Positions 16,493 through 25,940 of a DNA stretch of 64,000 nt are shown here, in pieces; the stretch's first letter is position 1; every line of letters begins with the position of its first letter. The notes under the pieces are model-generated. The model was not told the origin of the DNA, searched no databases, and saw only the letters and a list, made by a program, of their open reading frames with translations. This DNA comes from Gammaproteobacteria bacterium (GTDB taxonomy: Bacteria; Pseudomonadota; Gammaproteobacteria; Berkiellales; Berkiellaceae), in assembly GCA_016191245.1 (NCBI GenBank), contig JACPOY010000013.1, forward strand, positions 99,991-163,990. Direction: 5' to 3'. The translations under genes were made by a program, and so were the position numbers.

Positions 16493-16572
16493 TTAGCATA
16501 GAGTGCATATGCTCTTACTATCTGTACCCTATTTTGATAAAGTTTAGTCTGCATTCATTCTAAAGGTTTACA

Positions 16573-17526
16573 ATGTATTTAGGCCCCCAAAAAAACAAAG
16601 TCAGCTCAGAGCAAGAAATAGATATAAAACAATTTGTTTATGAGAAATTTAGCACCCTTCTTAATTTCCCAAGTGAAGAGGGTACCTGCAAAAAAATGAT
16701 ACGTTTAAGCCATCTTAAACCTGAATGGGCTGAATATGCAGTTGTTTTTGGTCATCGTGCCGATTCTAAGCATGCACAAATTGTCCAAGATGAGCGCAAA
16801 TATTTAGCGCACCTACAAGAAAATAATTATCCAGTGGTAGAAGTGATTGGCAAAGAATTTGTTGTTGCACTCGACCAAACCGGTAACGAGCGGTTTGGTA
16901 TGGTCATGCGCTATATGCCAGGTATTTTTATTGAAGCAAAAACAGTACCCCCACTAAAAATATATATTATTGCAGCCCTTCTCGGTATTGAGTACATCAG
17001 ACCGCAAGAAGCATGGCTTGCACTCAATAAAAAACGTTTACTTGATGATATTGAAGAAAAGATCAAAAATCCTATTTTATTTGCAAAACTTCAGACAGGT
17101 GCAAAAACTTTAGAACATAATTTTGATACGCTCATCGCGAAATTTGAACAAGATCAAGAAATGGTGGTCGATCTGCAAATGATCATTTCATCAGAAGGTA
17201 CTCTCACGATTATTGATCCTTTAGATGTAGTCAAACAAAATCAGGATGAGTGTCTTTCCATTCTACCCGATGCACCTAAGCCTAATGATGATCTTTTAAG
17301 GTTTATTAAAAACACAAGAAATTGGCTAAAATTAGCCAAGCAAACCTGTAGCAAGATTTGTTCTGCTCAGCATTATGCAGATTTATCTTCTTTATTAAAC
17401 TTAGATGTTGAACCACTGGTATTTTCCACCCGTTCAGATCCGAGGGGGCATTCTCGAATTAGCCAGATTAAATCTCAATCCCAGTCCCAAGCGCCTAGCC
17501 CAACGACAAAAAAGCTATTTTTTTAA
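16573..17526 (+). CDS. Kinase-like family protein, divergent member (paralogue 1)
   Basis: 317 residues, no signal or membrane segment. It aligns with the two minus-strand paralogues that follow: EYAVVFGHR and ERKYLAHLQENNYPVV, MVMRYMPGIFIEA, YIIAALLGIEY then EAWLALNKK, and VVDLQMIISSEGTLTIIDP-LDVV. The last block (D-L-Q ... G-x-x-x-I-I-D-P) resembles the catalytic and metal-binding loops of protein-kinase and aminoglycoside-kinase folds, but the Gly-rich loop is not seen here. The tail is Ser/Gln/Pro-rich. It converges on paralogue 2 with a 4-base overlap of the stops. A host-directed effector is one possible role; unproven. Confidence 0.6.
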   Translation: MYLGPQKNKVSSEQEIDIKQFVYEKFSTLLNFPSEEGTCKKMIRLSHLKPEWAEYAVVFGHRADSKHAQIVQDERKYLAHLQENNYPVVEVIGKEFVVALDQTGNERFGMVMRYMPGIFIEAKTVPPLKIYIIAALLGIEYIRPQEAWLALNKKRLLDDIEEKIKNPILFAKLQTGAKTLEHNFDTLIAKFEQDQEMVVDLQMIISSEGTLTIIDPLDVVKQNQDECLSILPDAPKPNDDLLRFIKNTRNWLKLAKQTCSKICSAQHYADLSSLLNLDVEPLVFSTRSDPRGHSRISQIKSQSQSQAPSPTTKKLFF

Positions 17527-18785
17527 AGCGGTTTTATTGATGAATTTTCATCATCTTCATAATGGGTTATCGTCAGTTGATCGCTGCTAAAAGAAAGTTT
17601 TCTTTTTGCACTTTCTGATGATGATGCAGAAAGTTGTACTGCTGAAAACTGAAAAGCGATTATTTTACTTGGTGAATCTAGTAAATCGCTGACCTGTTCT
17701 TGAATAATAGCTCTTTGTTTCTTTGTAGGAGATGTTTTCAGCACTTTTTCAGGAGACGACTCTGGTGATTTTCTTTTTGTTATTGTTGTGCGCGGTAACT
17801 TTTTTCTTGTCAGTGACGAAGGAGAAACATTCGGCATGGATGAAGAAGCTGGTAATAAACAAGCGTTCTGTTGTGCTAAAGGGCTTTGCCGATAAAGTTG
17901 AGAAGACGCGGTCTTCATCAGCAATGATTTACGAATATTACATGATGTAACTGCAACTTTTGGTGGCATCGTAATAAATTTTTGCATTTCTTGATTTGAA
18001 GATAATTTCGAGATAGTAGAACACCATTCTAAGCAATTATTCAGCATGGTTTGCCCAAGGCCTAATTGTTTAATAAATGCTTGATTGTCTTGAATACTAT
18101 CATCTAATAGACTGTGATAAATATTAGTATTGTCATACCTAGCTTTAACATGCACAACATCAATTGGATCTATAATTGAAACATTTCCTTCTTTTGTTAC
18201 AAGAAGTTGCAAATCGGCAATACGTACGCCATTTGTTTCTAAATTCATAATAATGCTCAATAAAGCACGATGTAAGTTAAGTGCAAATTGTTTGACTTGA
18301 ATAAAAATTTCAGGCTTCGCGGAAAAAAGTTGATGAATCTTTTGATCTATTGCTATTTTGTGTAAAACCCAAGCTTCTCCAGTTACCGGTATATCTATAC
18401 CTAAGGCAGCAATAATCAGTTTTTGGTGTGCAGATTCAAAATCTTTTGAGTCAATGAGGGTTGAGTCAGGAACCCATTGCATTAATACTGCTTGTCGATT
18501 TAATTGGAATTCAAATACATCAGTATAATATTGAATGGTAGGCAAGCCGAGTTCTGCCAATTTTGATAAAAGTATCTTCTCTTTGCTCAGCATATCTTTA
18601 TTAATTGCTGAGACACTTGCAACAGCAACTTCATGATTAAGCGCATAAAGTGTTTTAAATGACCCCGAAATGGTGGTTAAATTATCAAAATCAAGTTGAT
18701 GAGACTGCAAAATTGCTCTGATTTCATCAATAGGTAATGGTCGCTGCGCAAGAAGTGCAAAGATTCCGTCTAACATTTTTATCAC
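17523..18785 (-). CDS. Kinase-like family protein with basic tail (paralogue 2)
   Basis: 420 residues. The pattern follows a kinase N-lobe and C-lobe: ISGSFKTLYALN at 39-50 (Gly-rich loop), VAVASV at 53-58 (beta-3 without the usual Lys), SKEKILLSKLAELGLP at 67-82 (helix C), AVLMQWVPDSTLID at 99-112 (hinge), IADLQLLV at 189-196 and VSIIDPIDVV at 202-211 (catalytic and metal loops). The invariant HRD/DFG forms are replaced, so it may be an atypical or inactive kinase. After residue 315 it turns disordered, with a basic run at 326-358 (TRKKLPR, TKRKSP, SPTKKQR) like a nuclear localisation signal and an acidic EDDE end. Similar to the frameshifted gene behind it. Confidence 0.65.
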   Translation of the reverse strand: MIKMLDGIFALLAQRPLPIDEIRAILQSHQLDFDNLTTISGSFKTLYALNHEVAVASVSAINKDMLSKEKILLSKLAELGLPTIQYYTDVFEFQLNRQAVLMQWVPDSTLIDSKDFESAHQKLIIAALGIDIPVTGEAWVLHKIAIDQKIHQLFSAKPEIFIQVKQFALNLHRALLSIIMNLETNGVRIADLQLLVTKEGNVSIIDPIDVVHVKARYDNTNIYHSLLDDSIQDNQAFIKQLGLGQTMLNNCLEWCSTISKLSSNQEMQKFITMPPKVAVTSCNIRKSLLMKTASSQLYRQSPLAQQNACLLPASSSMPNVSPSSLTRKKLPRTTITKRKSPESSPEKVLKTSPTKKQRAIIQEQVSDLLDSPSKIIAFQFSAVQLSASSSESAKRKLSFSSDQLTITHYEDDENSSIKPL

Positions 18786-18882
18786 CCAAGATTAATAAAT
18801 ACACAAAACCATGCTTTGTGTATTTATATTGAAAAAATTATTTTTGCTATCATGAAAGTTTTGGTAAAAACAACATGACTAA

Positions 18883-18914
18883 TCGAATATAGCCAGATCC
18901 CTAGGCAGGTATTG
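18883..18914 (-). promoter_or_regulatory. Conserved 32-bp upstream element, copy before paralogue 2
   Basis: These 32 bases are identical to 20473-20504, and each copy lies about 100 bases before its gene (98 and 114). On the sense strand it includes CCTAGG and a TATATT that could be a -10 box. A shorter identical block, TTTGTTAGTTAAC, lies further upstream in both. Shared promoter or regulator site is inferred. Confidence 0.55.
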
Positions 18915-19017
18915 TTCAGCACATTTGTTAGTTAACCTAACAACAGCAAATAGAGTGTACACGAATCAAAATGATTTATCAAGGGCAGCCTTCGCTGCCC
19001 AAGAAATCTCAGCAAAT

Positions 19018-20359
19018 CTAAATTGTTTTTGCGTTTATTCTAGCGCCATCATTTTCCGAAGATTGAAAATAACTCGCAGGAGGAGGCTGAGTGCTCTTAA
19101 GCGACAGTTTACGAGAACCGCTTGGCGCGGTTATTTTTACTTGCTGAAATTGAAATGCAATTTCCTTATACCCAGATTCAAAAAGTTCTTCATGTGATGT
19201 TTGTTCTTCTTTTTGCGCTGATAATATTTTAATAGCTGGGGTATTTGGAGAGTGATTTTCCTTTTTTGTAAGTAATGTAGGTGGTAATGATGCTTTCAAT
19301 GGCGATGTCTTCGCATGATGATTGAGAGATAATGCTTGAATTTCAGTTAGAACGCCTTTTGCTGGCCGTAAAGCTGTTTTTCGTGTGATAGCCGGTGATA
19401 AACAAATCTCTTGCGGATGAACTTAATGCTGGCAATGAGGATTGCCTAGGGAAATGTGTTGCTGATAATGAAAACTCCCTATGACCTTGATTAGAAAGTC
19501 CTTTCTTCAATATTGATTTTCGAATATCTAATGTCGCAACCTCTTGCTTTGACGGTGCTAAAAAGTATAACAGCATATCAACATTTGAAGATAATCTGGC
19601 TATTTCAGAACACCATTGTAAACAATTATTGAGCATGTCCTGCCCCATTATTAATTGTTGAACAAAATCAGGCCCATTCTGAACGCTTTCATCTAATAAG
19701 CTAAGGTATACGTTTGAGTTAACGATGGAGGATTTAATTTTTACCACATCAATAGGATCAATGATTGAGACTGCGCCTTCTTTGGTTACCAGAAGCTGCA
19801 GATCTGCAATCCGCAGCGCATTACTTTCAAGTTTATTAATAATATCAAGTAAAGCCTGATGTAATGTTTTAGCAAACTGTTGAACGTGAATAAATAATTC
19901 AGCATTATTTGCAAACATTTTATTAACGCGTTGCTCTATCATGTCTTTATATAAAACCCAAGCCTCACCAGATACTGGTAAGTCTATCCCTAATGCTGCA
20001 ATCATCAGTTTGCGTTGCGCTGATTCAAAATCTTTTACATCAATCAGGGTTGCATCAGAGATCCATTGTAATAGCACAGCCTGATAGTCTTGAGGGAGTT
20101 CAAATACATCAGAATAGATCTTGATGGCAGGTAAACCAACGTCTTCAAGTTTCTGTAGAAGCTTTTTCTCTTTGCCTAACATCGTACTTGCTTTAGTACT
20201 TGCTACAGCATATTCCTGGTTGAGGGGATAGATTGTTTTAAATGAGCCAGATACTGATTTTAAGTTAAATAGTTGTTGTTGATGAGTCTGCAACATTAAT
20301 TTGATCTCATCTACAGGTAAGGGATTTTGTTCAAGCAGTGTAAGCATAGAATCTAACAT
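19018..20359 (-). pseudogene. Kinase-like family protein, frameshifted (paralogue 3)
   Basis: The first frame (20359 to 19343, 338 residues) matches paralogue 2 closely: VSGSFKTIYPLN, MIAALGIDLPVSGEAWVL, LRIADLQLLVTKEGAVS, IIDPIDVVKIK. It then ends early. A second frame, open from about 19405 down to 19018, continues the match: TRKTALRPAKG and TSPLKASLPP, then KEIAFQFQQVKI against KIIAFQFSAVQL of paralogue 2. Reading across both would give about 447 residues, so one base has been gained (or two lost) near 19390-19420. It may be a decayed gene, a phase-variable gene or a sequencing error. The upstream region is shared with paralogue 2. Confidence 0.65.
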
Positions 20360-20472
20360 TTAATTTTACCCACAGTTAAAAAATGCACAAAACAAACGCT
20401 TTCGCTATGCATTAATATCAAAAATTTATTGATTGCTGTCATGGCTTTTTTTGATAAAAGCGTGATGACTTG

Positions 20473-20504
20473 TCGAATATAGCCAGATCCCTAGGCAGGT
20501 ATTG
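20473..20504 (-). promoter_or_regulatory. Conserved 32-bp upstream element, copy before paralogue 3
   Basis: Identical to 18883-18914, while the flanking sequence is only partly alike, so the element seems to be conserved beyond simple duplication. Lies 114 bases before the ATG of paralogue 3. Confidence 0.55.
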
Positions 20505-20576
20505 CTTAGCAATTTGTTAGTTAACAACTAAACAACAAGAAAAGAGTTTACATAATACACCATCACTTTTCAAGGT

Positions 20577-22691
20577 TTAAGCCGGTTTTGGCTGCTCTAT
20601 TAAACCTTGGGGCGTAAATACAAAAATACGATCGGCTGATCGAATTGTTTCAGGACGGTGAGCGATGATAATCCGGGTCACTTTCAAATGCTTAATCGCG
20701 GCATTGACGGCTTGCTCTAAGGCTACATCTAAATGACTTGTCGCCTCATCCATAAACAAAATTTTAGGTTGCTTATATAAGGCTCTGGCCAAGACAACGC
20801 GTTGTTTTTGACCTCCTGATAAAGTCATTCCCATATCACCAATTAAGGTATTGTAACCCATTGGCATCGCCGCAATATCATGCGCAATCACAGCCATTTG
20901 AGCGCACTTTTCAATATGTTGTTGGTCTAAATTGGGATCAAAAAAGCTAATATTTTCGCTGATAGATCCTGATAACAATTGATCATTTTGCATCACAGCT
21001 GCAACTTGTGCTCGAAAATTACTTAAACCTAATCTAGATAATTCGATATCATCGATAAAAACTTTGCCCTTCTCAGGCGCAAATAAACCCATCATGACTT
21101 TCATCAATGTTGTTTTACCACAACCAGAAGGTCCAACTAGTGCTATCGATTCACCGGCATTAATAGTCAGATTAATGTTGTTCAATATATAGGGTTCATT
21201 TTCACTGTAACGAAAGCTTATGTTTTCAAGTCTAACGGAACCTTTTAAATCTGGGGCTTCTAATAAAGTACCCTCTTGGACTTCTGGTGTTTCTAAAGCG
21301 ATATCACCAAGTCGTTCTAAATAAAGACCTAACATTTTCAAATCAATAAAGTTCTCAATTAATGCAACCGCTTTGCCAATAAACTGTGATTTATATGACA
21401 TGTAGGCATATAACATACCAACGGTAAATTGATTGGCTAATACAAATTTCGCTGCAAAATAAATGACGATGATATTTTCAATACCAAATAGCAATGAGTT
21501 GATAGATTTAAATGCTATTGAAAGCTTTTGCATACGAATGCCTGAGTTAATTTTCTCAGCATTACGATTTTGCCATAGCATTTGGCGTTGATTTTCTTTT
21601 CCAAAAATCTTGATACTTTGGGTTGCTCTGATCGTTTCCATGAAATTGGTGTTTTCTTTTGCACCAGCAATAATGGTTTCTTCGGTCAATCCTTTTAATG
21701 GACGATACCAAAGAAAGCGAATAATCCCATAGAAAAACAAAGCAATTAAGGCCAAACAAGCCAAAAATGGAGAGTAAATAAATAACATGATAAGGGTGGC
21801 TATCGCCATCATGCCATCAACAATTGCTTGAATTAACCCTGTTGTTAATAATTTTTCTATCTGACCTAATGATCCAAAACGTGAAACAATATCCCCAATA
21901 TGACGTTTTTCAAAATATGGTAAAGGTAAGCGAATTAAATGACGAAAAAGATTAGTCGCCATTTGAATTGATAGCATACTACTGAAACTCATGAGCAAGA
22001 TTGAGCGCAAGGTGGTTGTACCAACCTCAATGACCATGAGTAATAAAAAGCCTAAAGCCAACACTTTCAAGAAATTAACATCGTAACTCGTCAATACATC
22101 ATCAACGACAAATTGCATGTACTGCGGGCTAAGAAGCGAGAATAATTGCAACGCAACAGAAAGTAGAAAAACTTGTATCATTGCACGCTTTAGGCCAACG
22201 ATACGCTCCCAAAACATCCAAAGCGGAATTTTGCGCACTTCGTCTTTGGGGGTAAATTTTGGTGTAGGAGTTAATTCAAGCGCAACACCAGTAAAATGTT
22301 TTGAAACTTCGGCAATAGTTAATTTGCGCACGCCCTGAGCAGGATCATGGATAACCACATGTTTTTTGCTGACACTTTTAAGTACAACAAAGTGGTTCAT
22401 ATCCCAATGTAATATTGTTGGGGTACGAAGCTGATCCAGCTGATCAAGTTCCAATCTTAGAGGTCTACATGCAAAATCCATTTTATCGGCTGTTTGCATT
22501 AAGGTATGAAGCGTTGTTCCCCTAAGAGAAATAGGATATTGACGACGCAAGGTATTAAGATCGATATCATGGCCATGAAAACTTGCCACCATAGCAAGAC
22601 ATGCCAGTCCACACTCAGCTATTTCAGTTTGTAAAATGACAGGTAACCGATGGCCCCCAGAAAATTTTAACAACTCTAAAGGATTTTGCAT
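20577..22691 (-). CDS. Peptidase-containing ABC exporter (C39, bacteriocin/microcin type)
   Basis: 704 residues in three parts. Residues 15-135 are a C39 peptidase with an intact triad: Cys27 in TEIAECGLACL, His100 in DMNHFVVL, Asp116 in IHDPAQG. It would cut double-glycine leader peptides. Residues about 165-440 hold six membrane segments. The ATPase has Walker A GPSGCGKTT, signature LSGGQKQRV and Walker B ILFMDEATSHLD. This is the CvaB/ColV exporter layout. The HlyD-like partner gene ends exactly at its start (shared base 22691). No double-glycine peptide gene was found nearby, so the cargo is unknown. Confidence 0.93.
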   Translation of the reverse strand: MQNPLELLKFSGGHRLPVILQTEIAECGLACLAMVASFHGHDIDLNTLRRQYPISLRGTTLHTLMQTADKMDFACRPLRLELDQLDQLRTPTILHWDMNHFVVLKSVSKKHVVIHDPAQGVRKLTIAEVSKHFTGVALELTPTPKFTPKDEVRKIPLWMFWERIVGLKRAMIQVFLLSVALQLFSLLSPQYMQFVVDDVLTSYDVNFLKVLALGFLLLMVIEVGTTTLRSILLMSFSSMLSIQMATNLFRHLIRLPLPYFEKRHIGDIVSRFGSLGQIEKLLTTGLIQAIVDGMMAIATLIMLFIYSPFLACLALIALFFYGIIRFLWYRPLKGLTEETIIAGAKENTNFMETIRATQSIKIFGKENQRQMLWQNRNAEKINSGIRMQKLSIAFKSINSLLFGIENIIVIYFAAKFVLANQFTVGMLYAYMSYKSQFIGKAVALIENFIDLKMLGLYLERLGDIALETPEVQEGTLLEAPDLKGSVRLENISFRYSENEPYILNNINLTINAGESIALVGPSGCGKTTLMKVMMGLFAPEKGKVFIDDIELSRLGLSNFRAQVAAVMQNDQLLSGSISENISFFDPNLDQQHIEKCAQMAVIAHDIAAMPMGYNTLIGDMGMTLSGGQKQRVVLARALYKQPKILFMDEATSHLDVALEQAVNAAIKHLKVTRIIIAHRPETIRSADRIFVFTPQGLIEQPKPA

Positions 22692-23938
22692 TACAACTTT
22701 CCTTTTAAGCTGAGAATTGGATCTAATATGCGACTAAACAAAGTTTGTCTTTCTAAGATGATATCGGCTTCTAAAGACATCCCTGCTTGCAAAGGAAACT
22801 CTTTTCCGTAAGCCACCACATGCTGGCTTTTTAAATCGACAGTAATGCGATATACCGGTTCTTTTAAATCTAATGGAATAGGTAATTCTGCAGGTAAAAG
22901 CACATGTTTCGAAATAACACTCACCGTTCCTTCATAAATCCCAAACCGTCGATAAGGAAATGCATCGAATCGAATACGGACAGATTGTCCTGGAGTAATA
23001 AAACCTATTGCTCTAGAGGGTAAAAATAGCTCTGCTTGCATTTGTGCATCTTTAGGAATAATGGCTAAAAGAGGAGTATTGTTATTAGCCATTTGTCCAT
23101 CTTTAGCTTGCAACCCTGTGATAGTGCCAGCAATCGGTGAACGGATTTCAAGACCACGTCTACCTTGAATTTCGGCTGTACGTTGTTTGAGTTCAGAAAT
23201 ATTATTTTCTATTTCATGAATACGTGATTTTGTTTTCAAAGGTAATTGATCAAGCTCAGATTCAGCCTGAGACAGTGCGTTTTGCTTTGCAGATTTGGTA
23301 CTTAATAATTCTTGATAACGTTGTCTTTGTACTAACAACTCTTCATATATTTTTTGATAGTCCATTTGGGATATATTTTTGCTTTCGAGCAATTTTTTTA
23401 AAGACTCAACCCTAGCTTCTAAAATTTGTACTCTATCTTGTTGAGATTTAATATTTTGAGCAATCTGGCCTAATTCATTTTTTAAGCCTTCCACTTGTGT
23501 TTTCAATTGAGCAGTTTGAGCAACCTCTAACGATTTTTCACTTGTAATGCGTTCCTGTTGATGATCCAAAGTTGATTGCAACTCTTGTAATTGCAAAGTG
23601 TCAATATCACTGCCACCTTGCACTGAACGTTCAGACAAAATAGTAATTAATGTTTGCCCTTCGACAACATCATCACCTTCACGAACATGAACTTTTGCAA
23701 TGGTACCTGCTTGAGGTGCGTATGTTTTTACTATCCCTTTATCAGGTAGTAAATATCCATGCACCGTTTCTTTACGTGCATAAGTGCCCCAAAATAAAAT
23801 GGCCAAGATGAGAGCACAAATGACAACAACAACGCTTACAAGCAGAGTTAAAGGCAAAGGCTGGAGTAAAATAACATCGCCGTAAAGTCTGTCTTTACGG
23901 TGCTCGAGTGCTTCTTTTCGAAATAAAGATGATGTCAT
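22691..23938 (-). CDS. HlyD-family adaptor of the C39 exporter (CvaA type)
   Basis: 415 residues: one membrane segment near 32-52, a biotinyl-lipoyl-like segment GTIAKVHVREGDDVVEGQTL, a long coiled coil (about 110-245) and the second lipoyl half GRRGLEIRSPIAGTITGLQ. It bridges the inner-membrane exporter to an outer-membrane TolC channel. It precedes and adjoins the C39 ABC gene, so both are one operon; the TolC must be encoded elsewhere, for instance one of the two in this window. Confidence 0.92.
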   Translation of the reverse strand: MTSSLFRKEALEHRKDRLYGDVILLQPLPLTLLVSVVVVICALILAILFWGTYARKETVHGYLLPDKGIVKTYAPQAGTIAKVHVREGDDVVEGQTLITILSERSVQGGSDIDTLQLQELQSTLDHQQERITSEKSLEVAQTAQLKTQVEGLKNELGQIAQNIKSQQDRVQILEARVESLKKLLESKNISQMDYQKIYEELLVQRQRYQELLSTKSAKQNALSQAESELDQLPLKTKSRIHEIENNISELKQRTAEIQGRRGLEIRSPIAGTITGLQAKDGQMANNNTPLLAIIPKDAQMQAELFLPSRAIGFITPGQSVRIRFDAFPYRRFGIYEGTVSVISKHVLLPAELPIPLDLKEPVYRITVDLKSQHVVAYGKEFPLQAGMSLEADIILERQTLFSRILDPILSLKGKL

Positions 23939-24029
23939 TATATTTGATGCATTATCACACTTTTGAAATTTGCCACATTATAACTTGTCGGAACATCTTG
24001 GGATAGAAAAAACCGATAAAGTACGCCCT

Positions 24030-24437
24030 CTAATCTCGTTCACCATCATAAGGATAGCGATGAAGCCTGAGATATTGCTCCATGTAGCGATAAGGATAAG
24101 GCATTGATCGGTCAGGATCGCAATAATAGGCCCGACCTTGCGCAGTCGGCCTAAAATTTTCTAGCGGAAGGATACCAGCAGTGGTATCAGCCCAAACAAG
24201 ATGGGTAGCTCCAAGTTGTGCAGCTTCATCAAGTGCTTGATATTTTGCATATTGTTCGCCAATTGGTATCGCTAAGACGGGAGATCTTCCTGTCACCCCA
24301 CCCAAAAATGCACAATCGGCAACCATCTCGGGATAGGCAGGAATGATTCTTTGAGCTCGTTGGCTAGGTTCTATAGCGCAGCCTAAAGCTGTTATCGCTA
24401 AAGAAATGATCAGCAATCCCTTAATAGAATATTCCAT
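24030..24437 (-). CDS. DUF4156 lipoprotein
   Basis: 135 residues with a signal peptide and lipobox ITALGC (Cys20). The mature part, ALDEAAQLGATHLVWADT with A-x-G-x-AYYC at the end, is typical of DUF4156 lipoproteins, small envelope proteins of unknown role. Single gene between the exporter operon and an MFS permease. Confidence 0.82.
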   Translation of the reverse strand: MEYSIKGLLIISLAITALGCAIEPSQRAQRIIPAYPEMVADCAFLGGVTGRSPVLAIPIGEQYAKYQALDEAAQLGATHLVWADTTAGILPLENFRPTAQGRAYYCDPDRSMPYPYRYMEQYLRLHRYPYDGERD

Positions 24438-24476
24438 CTTAGCTCCCCTGAATATTCTCTATATTATAGTGTAAAA

Positions 24477-25850
24477 CTATTTAATTTGATTATCTAAGGG
24501 GGAGCCTATTGGACGACAATATGTTTCTTTTAAAAAGAAAGAAAGAAAGCAAGCTGACAATGTTGCTACAGGTAAGATAAGCATTGCTGTTTGATAACTA
24601 TCGACACTATAGATTTTTGCTTGATCTACAAGTTGACCGTTCCAGGTATAATCCAACACTTTCGCGACAACAACTTGGCAAATTGCAAAAGAGCTTACTA
24701 AAAAATTTGTCACAGCCACAACCGTACCAGACAAGTTCTGAGGACAGTTTTCCCGGCCCACGGCAAAGCAAATAACCTCTGTGCTGGTAACAACCCCAAT
24801 AAAAAATAACAATAATTTCACTTGAAGCAAGGACAGATTCGGACAATATAAAAATATCAATAATAAAATGGTCGACAGCAAAGCCCCGACAATAAGTGGT
24901 GTTCGTCGACGCTGAATCTTGTCAGAAATATAGCCCGCTAAAGGAGCGCCAACTGCTATACCTAATAAAATCATGGTAACGGCACGAGCTGCATCTTCTG
25001 CGCTAAATTGATGAATCGTTTGTAAATAAAGCTTGCCCCACAATTCTGGAAATACCATGGTGGGAGTCCACAGCAAGCCACCAATAATGCCGTTAATCCA
25101 AATTTGCTTATTCTTCATGGAAAAGCGGATTTCTTGCCACAATTGGCTATAACTGCCACAAGCCGCTTTAGCCTGTTCTTGAATGGATGCCCCTTTTAAG
25201 TGCGATGGGGAGTTACGCACAACTAGCCAGATAATAGGAACGAGAATAAAACCGATATAACTAGAGTAGAGAATGGTATCTCGCCAACCAATCTTTTGTA
25301 TTAGATCGCCGAGAATAATATCACCCTGCATTGCACCAATCATGCCCAAGGTGGTAGTTAATCCTGAAATCATGGCAAAACGGTTAGGCGGCAACCAATT
25401 CGATGCTAGTTTTAATACGCCCACAAAGGCGAATGCTGATCCAAAGCCAATAGCAAAGCGTCCACTAGCAGCAATCCACCAAGAATCTGTTGCTCCAAAT
25501 AAGACAGTTCCAACAGCACAGCAAAAGACTGCCATGGTTAAAATCCATCGCGGACCATAGCGATCCATAAAAAGCCCAACGGGTAATTGCATTGGAGTAT
25601 ACGCGTAATAATAAAAGGCACTAAGGTGCCCAACTTGTGTTGCATTAAGGTATTGATTATTGATGCTAAAGGCACGCTGTAGCTCAGGTACCATCAATCC
25701 CGGTGTGATGCGTAATAGATATTCATAGCAATAAAAAGCTGCTGCCAAGCCACAGATGACCCATGGCAAGACATTAATTACGAATGACGATCGTGGCGTC
25801 GTATCAAGTGATGAAGCGCCAGTTCGTGTTAAGGGAACTTTCCCAGTCAT
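24477..25850 (-). CDS. MFS transporter
   Basis: 457 residues, twelve membrane segments. YEYLLRITPGLMVPELQRAF, the loop motif GLFMDRYGPRW and GYISDKIQRRRTP mark a major facilitator of the type expanded in Legionella and relatives. The second MFS gene at 59190 is a close relative (HYVVRVTPGHISEELQSAF). Substrate unknown; an organic acid or amino acid is likely for an intracellular or amoeba-associated lifestyle. Confidence 0.9.
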   Translation of the reverse strand: MTGKVPLTRTGASSLDTTPRSSFVINVLPWVICGLAAAFYCYEYLLRITPGLMVPELQRAFSINNQYLNATQVGHLSAFYYYAYTPMQLPVGLFMDRYGPRWILTMAVFCCAVGTVLFGATDSWWIAASGRFAIGFGSAFAFVGVLKLASNWLPPNRFAMISGLTTTLGMIGAMQGDIILGDLIQKIGWRDTILYSSYIGFILVPIIWLVVRNSPSHLKGASIQEQAKAACGSYSQLWQEIRFSMKNKQIWINGIIGGLLWTPTMVFPELWGKLYLQTIHQFSAEDAARAVTMILLGIAVGAPLAGYISDKIQRRRTPLIVGALLSTILLLIFLYCPNLSLLQVKLLLFFIGVVTSTEVICFAVGRENCPQNLSGTVVAVTNFLVSSFAICQVVVAKVLDYTWNGQLVDQAKIYSVDSYQTAMLILPVATLSACFLSFFLKETYCRPIGSPLDNQIK

Positions 25851-25940
25851 TTAACTTTTATATCACCTGTATTTCGTCAAAGGGAAAACTTACGGCATTA
25901 GCGAGCGGCGATCAAGTGCCCTTTCTCTTTTCTTTGGTAT

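Noticed and set aside
20577..22691. RTX toxin exporter (HlyB type)
   Set aside because: The C39 peptidase triad is intact, which fits leader-peptide exporters and not HlyB-type transporters, where the Cys is lost.
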